From Heterocephalus glaber (Eukaryota > Chordata > Mammalia > Rodentia > Bathyergidae): a DNA stretch of 64,000 nt. Location: NCBI RefSeq assembly GCF_000247695.1, contig NW_004624752.1, forward strand, positions 1,506,773-1,570,772, given 5' to 3'. Shown here piece by piece: positions 20,798-31,904 of the stretch. The position numbers were made by a program, and so were the translations under genes. The stretch's first letter is position 1. Every line of letters begins with the position of its first letter. Under the pieces are notes generated by a model that saw nothing but the letters and a program-made list of their open reading frames with translations, ran no database searches and was not told the origin of the DNA.

Positions 20798-22119
20798 CCC
20801 AGATGAAACAACCTAAGTCTCAGCTGCTTGAGCAGACATAAACGACAGAGGCGCTCTGGGGTATGCATCAGACAGGCTTATTCTTTCTGCCTCTTGTGCC
20901 AAGGAGCCCATGGATTTGCAGTCTTCTGAGGATGGAAGGAGATGAGAAAATTGTGGGAGCCAATGTGAGGAAAGGGGCCCAGCATGGCAATGCCTGGCCT
21001 GCCAGTTATGCTCTGTGGATGCTGGCCAACTTGAAGATGCTTCCTTTGATTCATCACAGCTCATTCAAGATGTGTCGGAGTGGAAGACATAGTTCCTGTT
21101 CCACAGCGAACACGGCTTCCTCACATATGGTGCTGGGAGGAGGGCAGTGATGTGAAGGGGTGAATGCTTCTAGGGGCACCAATGGAAAAGGCAGGGGACA
21201 CAGCACAGGGACACTGGGTTCCGGAGAAACCAAGCAGTGTGCAGGCAAAGCAGTGCCCACCTCAGCTTCACACCCAGGAAGAGGCGCTGCAGGGTTTGAG
21301 TCTGAGTCTGCTGCTCGCTGCCTGGGAGAACGCAGCAAGGACAGGATGCCACACCACACATGGACATCCATGGCGAGAGGAGCAGATCTAGAAGATGCTG
21401 CCTCCCAAAGTGAGTCACCCAGCCTGAGGGTTCTTTCCCAACCCCCAGGACTCACAGGAAAGCCAAGGTGGAGGAGGTCGGGGAGCAGGTCCTCCTGCTG
21501 GCAAAGTGTCAGGACTCCTCAGAGTCCAATCCTCAGGTGAAGGAGGAACAGTGGAGTGGCAGCCACCACTGTGCCAGAGAGGTGGCAGCAGGCAGAGGGG
21601 GCACAAAACAACGGGACTCAAGCTAATGACAGACTCAGCCCAGTCCCTGAGCTACTGGCAGCTCAGGTCTATTTGCCCCCAAACAAACTACAAGAGGCCA
21701 CTTTTGGGAAAGGAAAAAAAAAAATTCATCAAATTCAGGCCAACTCCACGCAATGGGCACTGACCTGGCATGGACCACCGTCTCCCTGGGCCAGGTGTGC
21801 CTGAGCCTCTGCAGTGAGAGGAGAGAGAGGGAGAGGGAGGCAACCTCCAGCCTCGGTCATTCCTGGCCAGGTTTCCCTCCCTTCCCAGGGGAGCAGGAAG
21901 TGGACGTTGACCTCCTGGGGCAGCACCTGTGTATTCTGTCCACTGCCTGTGTGAGGAGAGGAGGCGGTGGCAGTCACCCCCCAGGCCTGAGGATGTTTGG
22001 AGAAGCCGCTTGTGTCTAAAGAAAAGTCATCCTAACTTTCAAAGTCCCATTTTGCCCTGCCGGTTGCTCCAGCTCAACTGGACTCCAAGGAGGGACCTGA
22101 ATAACGAGCGAGGCTGCAG
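20798..22119. other. Unassigned moderately GC-rich sequence
   Basis: Overlapping frames up to 133 codons occur on both strands around 21054-21540. None has a domain. A GA-rich patch lies at about 21815-21840. No RNA gene was recognised. Confidence 0.4.
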
Positions 22120-22487
22120 AAAATGACCAGAGCGCCCACTTCCTGATCCCAGGCCCCTTGTGCAGATGTGACTCGGATGTGAAGAGGTCTCGCCGGATGA
22201 CCCTCGTGACCCTGGTTAACCACACGTGGGCCTGAATGTGGGAGAGAGCCACAGAAGGCGAGAGCCCGGGGATTAGAGGACCTGCAGGACCTGGAAGAGG
22301 GGCAGAAACAGATTCTCCCTGAGGCTCCAGAGGACAGAGGATGCAGCCCTGCTGGCCCTGGACTTCAGCCCAGAGAGACCCATTTCATACTTGTGGCCTC
22401 CAAATGGGAAGGAAAGAAATCTGTATTGGTTTAAGCCCCTGACTCTGTGGTAATTTGTAAAAGCAGCAACAGGAAATGAATAAAATC
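22120..22487 (+). mobile_element. MLT1-type MaLR LTR
   Basis: The 3' half is diagnostic: 'gatgcagccctgctgg', 'cccagagagacccatttc', 'ttggtttaagcccctgac', 'gtggtaatttgtaaaagc' and 'aggaaatgaataaaatc' follow the MLT1 LTR order. It is a solo LTR in sense orientation. Confidence 0.8.
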
Positions 22488-22659
22488 TGTCACTTGCCTT
22501 AGCCATCAAAAAGATGCTCTGTAAAGAATAGGTAAAAAGACAGCAACCAAAAATATGTAATTTCCATCGTTCCATAGCTGTAATACCAAAAATCAAGCCT
22601 GAAGACAAATGAAGGAAGTAAATTCAAATATTACACAGTTACTGAAATTAACATAAACC

Positions 22660-23062
22660 CACCCATCTAAGTATTTTGCAGTTTTGTTCATTTTCTTTCC
22701 AAAAAAACCTGTTTTGTTGATGTTTTAATATAGTCTTTCTATTCTCTATTTGCTTTATTTCTGCTGTGATGCTTATTTTCTTCCCTCTGCTAACCTTGTG
22801 TTTGCTTTTCTTGTTCTAATATCTTGAACTATAAATTAGACTGTTGGTTTGAGATATTCCTTTTTTATTATGCTGTGGGTATTTCTCACTATAAACCTCC
22901 CTCTTAGCATTGCTTCTGTGGTGTCCTAAAAGTTATGGTAAGTTGTGTTTATATTTTCATTCATCTCAAGTTAATTTTTAAATTCCCTTTCAGCTTCCTC
23001 TTTGACTCAGTGGTCTTTTAAGAGTGTATTATTAGTGCCTGTATATTTTTCTTTTTTGTTTA
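22660..23062 (-). mobile_element. L1 ORF2 fragment, antisense (left piece)
   Basis: T-rich sequence with phrases such as 'tttctgctgtgatgcttat', 'ctttgactcagtggtctttt' and 'attagtgcctgtatatttt', characteristic of antisense L1 ORF2 (5' part). It continues at 23330 after an intervening insert. Confidence 0.7.
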
Positions 23063-23300
23063 CTAGTTTTTCCTTTTTTTCACATTTTTAATCAGTGTAT
23101 ATTGGTTATACAGATTAATGAGTTTTATTTTGGCAGGATTGTACATGTGCAACATACTTTCACAAACCCCTCGTTGCCTCCTGGATCCATACCTCTCCTC
23201 TAGTTTCACATGATTTTTTTTTTGGGGGGGGGGGTTCAATGTGTATAATGTTATGATCATATTCATGGCCCTGTCACCTGCCCTAAGCTCCTCTTGTGAT
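23063..23300 (-). mobile_element. Younger L1 3' end nested in the older L1, antisense
   Basis: The block 'ggttatacagattaatgag', 'ggcaggattgtacatgtgc' and 'cacaaacccctcgttgcc' resembles the antisense 3' UTR of a lineage-specific L1. It contains a T9 run followed by G10 (about 23213-23233). It interrupts the antisense L1 on either side. Confidence 0.5.
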
Positions 23301-24060
23301 TTTTCCCATTTTCTTGCTGTTATTAGTTTCCAGACTCATGGCTAAAGAGACACTTAATACATTTTGGTTTTCTTTAATTTGTTGAGACTGTTTTGTGACC
23401 TGATGTGTGACCGACCCTAGAGAATGTTCTGTATGCACTTGAGAAGAATGTCTCATCTTCTGCTGGTGGGTGGCAGGTCCTGTATATGCCTCTTGGGTCC
23501 ATCTGGTCTGTTGTTTGAGTTTGCTGTTTCTTCACTGCTTTTCTATCTAGACATCCTGTCTGCCACTGGAAGTCAGGCATTGAAGTCCGCTGTTGTACTA
23601 CTGGTGTCTGTGGATGTCTGCATTATCCACTGAGGAGTTTGGGTGGACATATTACAATTGGCAGAGCTTCCTTGTGACCCTTCATCATTACACAATTACC
23701 TTCTGTGCCCTTAGAGAGAGGTTCGAGGTGAAGTCTATTTAGTCAACATAAGATAGGCTCTCCTGCTGACCTTTGGTTCTCCCTCACATGGAATGTCTTT
23801 TTCCTTCACCTAGCTTCTAGACCATGTATTTCCTTGAATCTAAAGAGACTTTCCTGTCGACAGCACGCAGTGGGGTCTTGTTCCTTACTTTCCGTTTAGT
23901 CACTGTGCATCTTTCTATGAGGGTTCAGTCCATGTTAGGGGGGCGCCCAGCATCACCATCCTTCAGGCTGCGTCTGTCTGTCCTGCTCTTCTTTCCTGCT
24001 TCTTTCAAATTTCATAGCCGTTTGTATGGATCAATTTTCATCGCATTCTCTTATTTCTAA
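23301..24060 (-). mobile_element. L1 ORF2 fragment, antisense (right piece)
   Basis: Text such as 'gttctgtatgcacttgagaag', 'ggtctgttgtttgagtttg' and 'cattgaagtccgctgttgt' is antisense L1 ORF2, N-terminal (endonuclease to linker) region. The frames at 23424-23633 and 23824-24060 are antisense L1 sequence, not genes. Confidence 0.8.
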
Positions 24061-24299
24061 TACTTAGGTGTTAATTTAACAAAGTATTTGATTAGACAGT
24101 GTCCAAGTTGGTAAGTCAGGATCACCTCCCCATTTCACAGCTTAGTCACATCTGCCAAGGGCCATTTACCAGGTGAGGTGCACATTTGGCTCCTTCTGAC
24201 AGGTGGTTATTCCACCAGTGACAGATGTAAGTCAGTGGACAGACACACGCTGGCCGTGAGCATCACGATGAGCATCATGTAGTTATTAGTTCTCAATAA
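24061..24299. other. Unassigned short segment
   Basis: Non-repetitive to the eye, no frame of note. It separates an antisense L1 piece from a sense L1 piece. Confidence 0.3.
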
Positions 24300-25330
24300 A
24301 TTTGTTTTAGATTAAATGCAGCTTCAGGCATATCCCTGGGGATGTCTCTGCAGAAATTAGCAAGTTGAGTCTAAGATTACTTGGGAATACAAAGGACCTA
24401 ACTGTATGAGCCAGAAACAACTAAGAAACTGAAAGAACAAAGGTTCAGGACCTCCTTGAACTGTTCTCAAGACTGAGCATTAAAGCAAGAAGGAGGCATT
24501 CGAGTAAAGATGGGCACCTGGGTCAACAGAACCAAATAGAAAGTCCAGAAATAGAGCCGGAGAAATATGGTCAGTGGGTTTTTGACAAAGGGGCTGAAAT
24601 AATTTGATGGGAAGGGATAATACTTTAGCAAATGGTCTGCAGGGAATTTATGTTCATGTGCAAAACAGTGACCCACAACCCTTCCTTCACCCCAAAGATA
24701 ACAATTAGGTTGAAATGGACAGCAGAGCTAAGTGTGAGTGCCAGCCTTTTGGAAAAAACATAATAGAACCACTTGATGGCCTTGTGTCAAGCCACGATTT
24801 CTTAATGAGATATTAGGAATTTGAGCTATGGAATTTTTAAAATTGATAGATGAGGCTTAATCAAAATAAAAATGTTTGCTCTTCAAACCCACAAGAAACT
24901 GAAATGGCTAAGGACAGACTGGGAGAGACAGAACAGATGAAAAGCAAGACTCAATTTTATGCATTTTATAGGCAGTGCACCTCAAATACAAAGAAGAGTT
25001 AAAAGAAAATAGACAATAAAAACAGATATACAGTAAAAACACCAGTGTATTAGTATCAGAAATGAATTTAAGATAAGAAGTAGTTCTGGATAAAAGAGAA
25101 TTTTAAAATAAAAAAATATGAATTCATTAGAAAATATATTGATCTTGAACGTACTTGGACAGCACACAGAAAGAGGACAGACAGATGAACAGTGTGTGCT
25201 TCAAATATTGGAAGCAAAACAACACTGGGATGAAAACAAAAAATAAATCCACCGTGACAGCAGAGAGTTGCGATCATCCTCCTTTGGTAATAAATATATC
25301 ATGGGTGTAAAGATTATAATAATAAAATCA
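24300..25330 (+). mobile_element. L1 ORF2 fragment, sense
   Basis: Motifs 'ttacttgggaatacaaagg', 'agaaatagagccggagaaat', 'ggtcagtgggtttttgacaaag' and 'ttgatgggaagggataatac' follow L1 ORF2 downstream of the reverse transcriptase. Stops are frequent. From about 24980 to 25330 the match fades into A-rich sequence. Confidence 0.7.
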
Positions 25331-25479
25331 GTGAGATAAGAGGACATGAGAGGAGTAGCTTCACACCAAGCTGCCTGCAGGTACGGAACAGAGCTGCAGT
25401 CCCGCCCAGGAGAGACTCAGAGCTCAGCCCACACTGGGCCTCCGAACAGGCGCAGTCAAGTGCATGGGATAGAAAGTGT
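25331..25479. other. Short GC-rich segment between L1 pieces
   Basis: Not recognised; it breaks the A-rich L1 sequence and may be an older or inserted element. Confidence 0.25.
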
Positions 25480-26560
25480 ATGATTTATATTTTCCAATCA
25501 CCAGGGAGTTAAGTAAAAATAAATAACAACATTGTATGTAAAACACCTCTGAATTGGGAAATTATCAACTAACTTCTAAGTAATTCATGGGTCAAAGAGG
25601 AAATGCACAAAGGGCATTAGAAAAAAATTAAACAAAATGCTAATGAATATATAATACATCAAACTTTGGGGGATGTAGCTAATAGGACTTAGAAGCAGAT
25701 TTATAAATTTTATTTTTAGATTTAAAAATGAGAAATTCATGAATTAAATTATATATAATTCTACAGTAAGAAGTTAGGGGACAAAGCAAATTAAACCTGA
25801 GAAAGCAAAAGTGAGAGAATAATAAAAATGTCAGGAGAAATTAATGAAATCAAAAACAGACAACAGAGGAAATGAACAAAGTCAGAGGTGATTATGTGAA
25901 GACACTGGTATAGTTGAGAGACTTCTAGATAAATTGATGAGGAAAAAAGTTAGGAAACACACTCACCTGTCAAGAATGCACTAAGGACATTATGAGCAAG
26001 TTCCTGCCATGACTTTGCAACTTAACCAAGGACCACATGCATGAAAGGGAATCAGAAAACCAACACAATAAATGAAAGATTGGAGAGGGAGTTCCAGCCA
26101 AAAGTGCACAAAGTCACTTTATTAGGAAAGCCTATCACATACTGAGGGGCAAAACATCAATTGTAAGAAACACTCAAAAAATAAAGAGGAAGAAAACCCT
26201 TCCCAGTCCAGTGTGTGAGACTGTCAAAGTCCTGTGCTCCGGGCCCAATGATGACCACAGAAACCAAGCCGGGTGGGGGCCAGTACCCTGCTAACCACAG
26301 GCTGGAAACTCTTAGCAGGTACTCTCTGAGTCATCAAAAATTGGAGCAAAGCATCATAGCCAATGAGGTGAAAATGAATCAGAGCCATCTCACTGCAATT
26401 TAAGAAGAAGAATATACAAGTTTAACAACTTCACAGATTCATGTACAGACACATCCAGTCGCTCTTCTATAGATTAGGAATAGGAATAGACAACAATTTA
26501 AAACTACTCATATTTAAAGCTGCATTAACATTAACACAGTTGGGAATGGACTTAAGAAGA
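25480..26560 (+). mobile_element. L1 ORF2 fragment, sense (endonuclease-RT linker side)
   Basis: The region 'ttcatgggtcaaagaggaaatg', 'cctgagaaagcaaaagtgag', 'caggagaaattaatgaaatc' and 'gagacttctagataaattgatg' is collinear with L1 ORF2 between endonuclease and reverse transcriptase. It lies downstream of a piece that matches a later part of ORF2, so this is a second, separate insertion or a rearranged copy. Confidence 0.75.
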
Positions 26561-26574
26561 AAAATGCAGGATTC

Positions 26575-26755
26575 TGCAGGAGTCTGTAATGCTCCCTAAG
26601 CTCTGTGTGCTGAAGGCTGGGTCCCAGCGGGTGTGACCCTAGGAGACAGGGCCTGGCAGAAATCTCCAGACTGTTGGGGTGTGGCCTGGAGGGAGACCCT
26701 GGGAGCCCAGCCTCTTCTTTCCAGGAAGAGTCAGTGTCAAGACGCTAGTTTACCC
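26575..26755 (+). mobile_element. MaLR-type LTR, 5' half
   Basis: It contains 'gctgaaggctgggtcccag', 'gggtgtggcctggagggaga' and 'gggagcccagcctcttc', in the order of the first half of a rodent-type MaLR LTR. The 3' half is missing; A-rich sequence resumes at about 26770. Confidence 0.55.
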
Positions 26756-27186
26756 TGCCCCCACCTACATCTATAGATTAAAATCAAAATTCCAAGCAGA
26801 ATCTTTTGTAGAAATTTATAAGCTGATTCTACAAGACAAACAAGGGCAGGACTCAGAATAACCCAATGAACTTGCAAATGTATCTTCTTTACACAGAGAA
26901 CCCCTGGCTACTCAGGGCCTCCCTTGGCTCAACAGGCAGCTCCTGGTGCAAGGTGAAAAGGGTCCTGGGTCAGCTCCCAGGACAGGCCATGCCTGCCATC
27001 ATGACAGTGCCAGGGTGGACTGAGGGATCCAGGACCTATGGCTGTGGACCAGAGAAGGGTGAGGAGCACAGTAGTCCTGGAGGCCTTGTGGAGCCTGCTG
27101 TGTACCTCCAGCCTGTGCTGGGCAGGGAAGCCCAATGAGGTGGCCAGGCCTGGGTCCAGACTTTCTCCTGGTTGTTGATCCATGCA

Positions 27187-27200
27187 ATCACCATGGCAAC
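27187..27200 (+). promoter_or_regulatory. RFX X-box-like half-palindrome (candidate)
   Basis: 'atcaccatggcaac' contains ten consecutive bases (CCATGGCAAC) of the RFX palindrome, with a weaker left half. Motif match only. Confidence 0.22.
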
Positions 27201-29454
27201 TCAGCTCCCAGGAAGCCCACAGCCTTCAGGGAGCGTCTCTGGCTCTGATGTCCTGAGGCTCAGCGTCCGTGATGGCAGAGGGACAGAGTGGCAAGAACCC
27301 TCCTCACCCTCGTCCTCCTGGCCACATGGAGAGGCCTGGGCTCTGTCATCCTGTGAGGCTGTGGCCACCCAGGAACCTTGTGTAGCCCATTCCTCCTCCA
27401 TCCTGCAGGCCAGGAGGGTTGGAATGATGCATGTCTCGGCAAGCACCTGCCTCAGTGCTAGCCACCAGAGGCTTCCTGTGCTTACCTCTCTCAGGCCGGG
27501 ACACCCTGGAGACCGAGGTACATCCTGACACTCAGAGGCTGCGGACAGTGGGCAGACAGCTGTGCAGACAGGGCGGGAGCCTGGGCGAGGCTGCGTGCAC
27601 CTGCTTCACCGTCTCTTGGGCACAGTTTCTGTCCCCGTAGGTGCTCCGATTCAGAGCATAATGGGTGGAAAAGCTTTCCTTTTCCAATAAGCAAGAAAGA
27701 TGCGATATTGGCAGAGTGCTGGGACAGGGTTAAGAAGGGAGCTTTCTGCAGCACGTGGGGGTGGCTTGGTCTCATTTCCCGGGACCTCTGAGGTGTCCTC
27801 CCGCCTTCACCCCTCTGCCCCGCACAGCTCGTCTTCATGGCGAGCAGATTCCTGTCACTGGGGCCACACTCAGGGTGCATAGAGAGCACACAGCTGCAGT
27901 CGTCATTGCGGAGTTGTGGGCTTGTGTCCTGCAGGCGACGACTCCCCAGACAGGTTCCTGTCTATTTTCTTGGACATCCTATCCCGCCAGCTGCTCATTA
28001 CCCACTGCGGTTGCCTGATCTCTCCTTATTCTGCTGGGCAGCACCTGGTGTCAGAGGAGGGTGTGTGGCTGCCTCCAGAGGATCGTGGCTGAGCCCAGGA
28101 GGGAGATGGAAGATGCTGGTGTGCAGGACACTGTGGAGCCCCTGGTGAGTGCAGGTGGGCGCCTGCATCTCTTTGCTTTGCCCAGTACTAACCAGCTCAC
28201 GAGTCCACGGGCAGGTTCCTGGGAAATCAGCTGTTTGGAGAAGTGTCACTGCTTGTCGAGGTACACTGTGCAAGGGCTCTGGGTTGTGTCATCAGAAAAG
28301 GGGCGGGGCTGACACCTCTTCCAGCTCCTGCTCGGGTGGATGTGCTTAGTGGTCTTCATTGGCATGACTGGCACAGTGCCCATTCTGGGGAGGAGGTGGG
28401 TGAGGAACCGTGTGGTGCCCGGCATGGGGATTCCAAGTGAGGAGTCAGGAGTGGCCATGAGGCTTTCACAGAAGACCAGGGCCTGAGCACCTTTCTGTAG
28501 TCACCCGGCATCTCTTCCCTGCAAGCACAGGAGGCTGCGGAGGGGAACTCTGCACAGGGCATCATCACTCACTGCTTGGCCTCAAAACAGGTGTCCTGGT
28601 GAGGTGCAGGTGACAAAGCCATGTCGAGGAAAGGGCACACTAGATGCTGTCCTGGACAGCGAGGAGAGCCTTACTGAGGACTGTGTGGCAGGGCCGGGTC
28701 TGCTCTGGGGAGGGGGCCAAGCTCTGAATAGGGCAGAGACAGCGGAATCCACAGCCAGTGGGGAGAGGGAGGGTGAGTGGACCAGCAGGATCCTGGTCAA
28801 AGGACACCAAGGACTTTGACATCAAGGCCGTGAGAACCTGGATTGGATGCATGAAGCCCAGGAACTGTCTGCGAGTGGGCTCAGAGTCCTCTGGTCATGC
28901 TGGGCTCCTAGGACCTTGATCTGAGGGCCCAGAGCAGCCACACAGCCAGGCTCTTCTTCCCTCTGCATCAACACTGCCCAGGCCTCAAGTCAATGCCAGA
29001 GCCTCAGCTTTCCCTCTGTGAAGTGAGGCAGATGGACAGACACCCCATTCCAGTGGCTGCCTGCAGGAGATGAGGATATGGCCCGGCAAATCCTCTGCCG
29101 CCAGGGGAGGGCCAGAGCCTGCTGGGAAAGGCAGGTGGGCTGTGACGGAGGGCGAGGCCAGGAGGGCCGAGGCCTGGTGTTCTTGCTAGAAAGTCAGATA
29201 TCCCATCTCTGGGTCGCTCCCTGAGCTGTCCCCACAGGAGGGCGTCCAGGGGGAAAAGGAGCCCAGCACTGCCCAAGGCTGCGTCTCCACCCAGCATGGG
29301 GACACACTGCACGGCACGCACACAAGCTGCAAGAGGACACTCCAGCTCAGGCCTGGGCAGGATTGATCATCATCCCTGCAAGGACACGTGTAAATGCTCC
29401 ACACTCCTAGCCCGACAGCTGTCAGGCTGACCCAGAGCCTGAACCATTTGAAGA

Positions 29455-29745
29455 CCTTGGCCAATGGCGACCAGATGAAGGTTTGCAGCCCAGAGCTCTG
29501 GCACTCGGCATTTGCAGAGCTCTGTGCTTGGCAGACTTTCAGAGAACAAAATGTTAATTGCAAGGCTCCAGCGCAGCCCAGGCCTGCCTAGCAGCCCCAT
29601 CCAGGAGAAGCAATTAGCGATGAATTAATGCAGACTCCAAGTAAACATCCACGCCGGATTGATGGCAGCTGGGGCAGAGATTGCCGTTATCTGGGTTATT
29701 AGGTACAGGAACAAGGATTCACAGGCACTTAGATTTCCTAAGCTT
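29455..29745. promoter_or_regulatory. Candidate conserved noncoding element
   Basis: A non-repetitive block with several homeodomain-type cores close together ('gttaattgcaagg', 'gcaattagcgatgaattaatg') inside an otherwise GC-rich region. The composition and lack of repeat similarity are typical of ancient regulatory elements. Conservation itself cannot be seen from one sequence, so this is an inference. Confidence 0.3.
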
Positions 29746-31639
29746 GGACCACAGTTCGTTAGCCTGGCACTTAACAAGACTCAGGCTCAGTCAATACTTC
29801 CTCTGATCAGTGTGATCAGAATGTAGTCATAGCTGCATGGACATCTGCCATCCTTCACTTGATCATCCAGGTGTCTGTGTGCTCCTCCTGGCCATGCTGA
29901 GGTAGAACGCTGGCCCCATAGCTGCTCCCTACAACCTCCAACTGGGGGCTTCCGAGGAAAAGCATCTCTAGGAGCCTGGGAATCAGAGGCTCCACAAGGG
30001 CAGCCACATGACAACAGTGGGGATGGGCCAGAGCTTCCAATTGCAGAACTTCCTGGAGCATGGCCTTTGCATCTCTACTCCTCCAGGTCCACAATAATCC
30101 AGTGTGGTAGCATCAAAGCCCTGAGGACTGAGCAGCCCTATGAAGCCACCACACTGAGCCCCGCACAGATGAGCAGAGGGAACACGTGCAGACTGCAGTG
30201 GTGGCGTCCAGAAGTAACACCAGCTGCCACATCTGCAGTCCAGCTGCATGGACAGAGATAGCTCTCCCCATGGGGACATCCTAGAGCGACAGTGGGGTGA
30301 TCCATGGGGTTGAGGGTAGAAAAGGGCCGACGAATTTCCAGAGAGAGTGTTGGGTACCATGTGTGACTGAAGATGGTGTCAGCGTCTCCGCAGAGTCTGC
30401 CTGTCACCTTCCAGGTGAGGCTGCCACTGTGGGGTGGGGGGGTGTCCACCACGGCTGAGGCTTGATGCATCCTCCTGGCTCCTGCCCAGAGCATCCAGTC
30501 CCCTCACCAGCTCCTGGATCTCAGGCTTCTCCTCTGGAACTGTGAGAAATAAATTCCAGTTGTTTCCAGGCTGCCCTGTTGGCAGGAGTCGGACCCAGTG
30601 GAGATCCCAGCCAGCCCAGAGACTAGAAAGTGAAAACTAATGTTTGCTGCTGAGAGAGGGTGGGGTTGGGGATGACTTTGTCACACAATGTCACCACAGG
30701 AGAGGGGCTCCTGCAGTGACCCTGGCTGCAGAGCAGCCCTTCCTTTCTGCTGGCCACTGTCAGATTGACCTAGGGATGGAAGTGATGAATCTGGCCAGGA
30801 GCAGGTGTGGCACTGTGCAGCTCCTGCATGACAGCCATTGCCTCCCATACCACCTGCGTCCCCAGCATGCTCAGCCACCTTCTCCTCCCTGCACATGCCT
30901 CAGAGGCTGCAGTCAGCCCTGCCTGGGGGCCCAGAGGTGCCCCTCTACCCTTGTATCCAATCCCGCAGCTAGGCCCTGCTGTCCCTGCTCTGCCCAGCAG
31001 CCGTCTGTGGTAGTGGGAAGGGAGGGGACGCACAACCCCGCTGCCCCTGGCTCCATGCCACCGAGACTCACCCTGTGCTCACAATGCAGTCCCTGGTGGG
31101 TCACTCAGGGCCCCAAGCTGATGAGCAGCCATCATCACAGAAATGACAGTCACCACTCCAGAGAGGGCAGAGCGATCCCCGTTTTTTTTATTCTGATGCT
31201 CAGACGTTCAGCCCAGGAGCAGGGCCTGTCACTTCCACTCAGGGCCGGTGGAGCAGAGGAAGGTGCATTGTCCCGTGCAGATGAGGTTGGGCACTTCATC
31301 CACCCAGGCATGAATGCGGAGCCCTGGGGCAGGACTGGCAAGTGGCCACATCCAAACCTGGGCCCAGAGCTTGTCCTGCCCAAACTCAGGGCCAGGAGCC
31401 TTGTTCTGCACTGACCTGGGCTGGGAGTCCTGTTCTGGTGTGTCCAGCAAATAATTGTGACTGCTTGGACAATGTCTTAGATTTTTAAATTATAGTAAAA
31501 ATAACCTGAACAGGCTTGCAGAGACTCAGACTCCTCGGTAGGTGGTCACAGGAGTAAGTATGCAAGAGGCAGTGGAAATTACAGCATTGAGGCAGGATCC
31601 CCAGAGACCGATTGGTAGAAGAGAGGAAACAGATCAGAT

Positions 31640-31841
31640 CACAAAGCCAAGAGTGGCCGGGTGCAGAATAGCACCTGCAATCGAAGCCACTTGGGAAGTG
31701 GAGCTGGCAACTGAGTCAGGCTATGCTTGAGCCATTCAGTGATAGCCTGCCTCGAAACTTAAACAGGGTGGGCTGGGGATGTAGCTCAGTGGTGGAGTGC
31801 TCACCTAGGATGCATGAGCCCTGACCTGCATTGCCAGTGCA

Positions 31842-31843
<2 letters not shown>
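31640..31843 (+). mobile_element. Composite SINE: B1-like part followed by ID part
   Basis: The first part (about 31648-31760) is a diverged B1: 'ggccgggtgcagaatagcacc', 'gccacttgggaagtgg' and 'gatagcctgcctcgaaac'. The second part (31768-31843) is an ID sequence, 'gggctggggatgtagctcag', with a diverged B box. B1 plus ID composites are known from squirrel- and cavy-related rodents. Confidence 0.8.

Positions 31844-31886
<43 letters not shown>
31844..31886. repeat. (AC)n microsatellite
   Basis: About 43 bases of uninterrupted AC dinucleotide, sitting where the composite SINE's tail would be. It probably grew from that tail. Confidence 0.97.
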
Positions 31887-31887
<1 letters not shown>

Positions 31888-31904
31888 CACCAGGAATGGT
31901 ATAT

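Larger units (their letters stand above)
26756..31639. other. GC-rich, repeat-poor stretch with no gene recognised
   Basis: About 4.9 kb with many overlapping frames on both strands. The longest, 256 codons at 30644-31414 (plus), starts at an ordinary ATG, has no domain, and is shadowed by frames on the minus strand of comparable length. A weak MIR-like patch lies near 28960-29060. Bases 29455-29745 are less GC-rich and are listed separately as a candidate conserved element. A donor-like 'cctggtgagtgcagg' at about 28141-28155 has no exon context I can support. Confidence 0.5.

Noticed and set aside
28141..28155. Consensus-like splice donor 'cctggtgagtgcagg'
   Set aside because: No plausible exon, reading frame or acceptor could be paired with it.
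30644..31414. 256-codon open frame on the plus strand, the longest in the window
   Set aside because: No domain, no low-stop context beyond GC richness, comparable frames on the opposite strand, no promoter or splice evidence. Read as chance.
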